64,000 nucleotides of DNA from positions 1,922,001 through 1,986,000 of the forward strand of contig CM055614.1 of assembly GCA_029379385.1 (NCBI GenBank), in the 5' to 3' direction. This document shows, in pieces, positions 63,331 to 64,000 of this stretch. The notes under the pieces are model-generated. The model ran no database searches. It was not told the DNA's origin and saw only the letters and a program-made list of their open reading frames with translations. The DNA is from Quillaja saponaria. Taxonomy: Eukaryota; Streptophyta; Magnoliopsida; Fabales; Quillajaceae. The translations under genes were made by a program, and so were the position numbers. Position 1 is the stretch's first letter, and every line of letters begins with the position of its first letter.

Positions 63331-64000
63331 CATGATATCTTTTAAATTTATAATTTATGATATCTTAAGAAAACCATGATTTTAAATAAAATTTATAAAA
63401 ATTTTATTACCAAACAATTTTATAATTTCTCATGTAATATCACCCACTTTAAATTTAAAAAACATCATACATTTTAAAATTTAAAAAATCATAAACTAAA
63501 ATTAAAAAATTTATGGAATTAAAAATTTACATTACATACACTATAATTGTAAAAATATTCATACACTTAAATAAAAATGATCATATATTTAAAAATTTAA
63601 AAGTATCATACACTAAAAATTTAAAAATTTATCTACACTAAAATATTTAAAAATTATTATCAATTTATATTTAAAATATCATATATTTTTTTAAAATTAA
63701 AAAATATCATACACTATAAATTTAAAAAAATATCACACACTTTAAATTTAAAAATGTCCCATGCATTTTAAAATTTTAAAATATAATATACTATAATTTA
63801 AAAACTATCATACACTGTAAATTTAAAAAACTTCATTAACTCATAAATTTAAAATTATCATATATTTTAAAATTTTACAACATATCATACATTTAAATTT
63901 ATAAAATCATCACAAATTAAAAATTATCATATATTTTTAAATATACTAATATTTTATATTATAAATTTAAAATATATCATACATTTTGAATAAGGGAGAA
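63331..64000. repeat. AT-rich minisatellite-like array (continues past the right edge)
   Basis: Repeated ~20-25 bp units combining ATCATACA with TTTAAATTTAAAAA variants (for example near 63460, 63600, 63700, 63820, 63890 and 63970). Units are degenerate and vary in length. No coding sequence. Confidence 0.7.

Overview
The window is nuclear DNA of a dicotyledonous plant. Genes are split by many AT-rich introns with GT..AG borders. The products are plant-type: a chloroplast-targeted leucine enzyme, a VAN3-binding/FORKED-like protein, an R2R3-MYB, a GT47 exostosin and a PARAQUAT TOLERANCE 3-like ubiquitin ligase. Spacers are AT-rich with decayed repeats. No CRISPR array, operon or bacterial element is present. 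I cannot name the species.

Layout, left to right: 3' end of formyltetrahydrofolate deformylase (+, 48-1313); a repeat-rich spacer with a ~1 kb-period duplicated satellite-like block and a probable LTR fragment (1.7-4.0 kb); a VAN3-binding-protein-like gene (-, 4812-6876); a tiny conserved one-pass membrane protein gene (+, 10079-10433); mitochondrial phosphatidylserine decarboxylase PSD1 (-, 11580-17439); a Gfo/Idh/MocA oxidoreductase (+, 18827-22417); the complete 24-exon meiotic gene MSH4 (+, 23284-32120); a decayed, intron-bearing copy of ribosomal protein eL15 (-, 32856-34035); the intronless small subunit of isopropylmalate isomerase (+, 34710-35486); a 15-exon DWNN/zinc-knuckle/RING ligase of the PQT3/RBBP6 type (-, 38218-44119); an AIM24-family gene (-, 45842-51190); a GT47 exostosin glycosyltransferase (+, 53203-55883); a short bHLH-binding-type R2R3-MYB (-, 57254-57977); a broken SMPD4-like gene (-, 59038-62523); and an AT-rich minisatellite-like tail (63.3-64.0 kb).

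The genes are unrelated housekeeping, meiotic and regulatory functions and do not form one pathway. Exon borders were derived by hand from reading-frame phase. The MSH4 model closes at 792 aa and the PQT3-like model at 878 aa with no break. Other genes (VAN3-binding-like, PSD1 5' end, AIM24) each need a single-base shift, either early decay or consensus errors in the sequence. The SMPD4-like gene is damaged by both substitutions and indels, so it looks like a real pseudogene; it also carries a perfect 17-bp inverted repeat at the site of an insertion. I did not find a convincing new multi-gene system. The most interesting points are the inverted-repeat insertion in the SMPD4-like pseudogene, a fourfold tandem splice donor in PSD1, the 52-aa membrane protein gene with a two-codon first exon, and the higher-order repeat at 1.7-3.4 kb.
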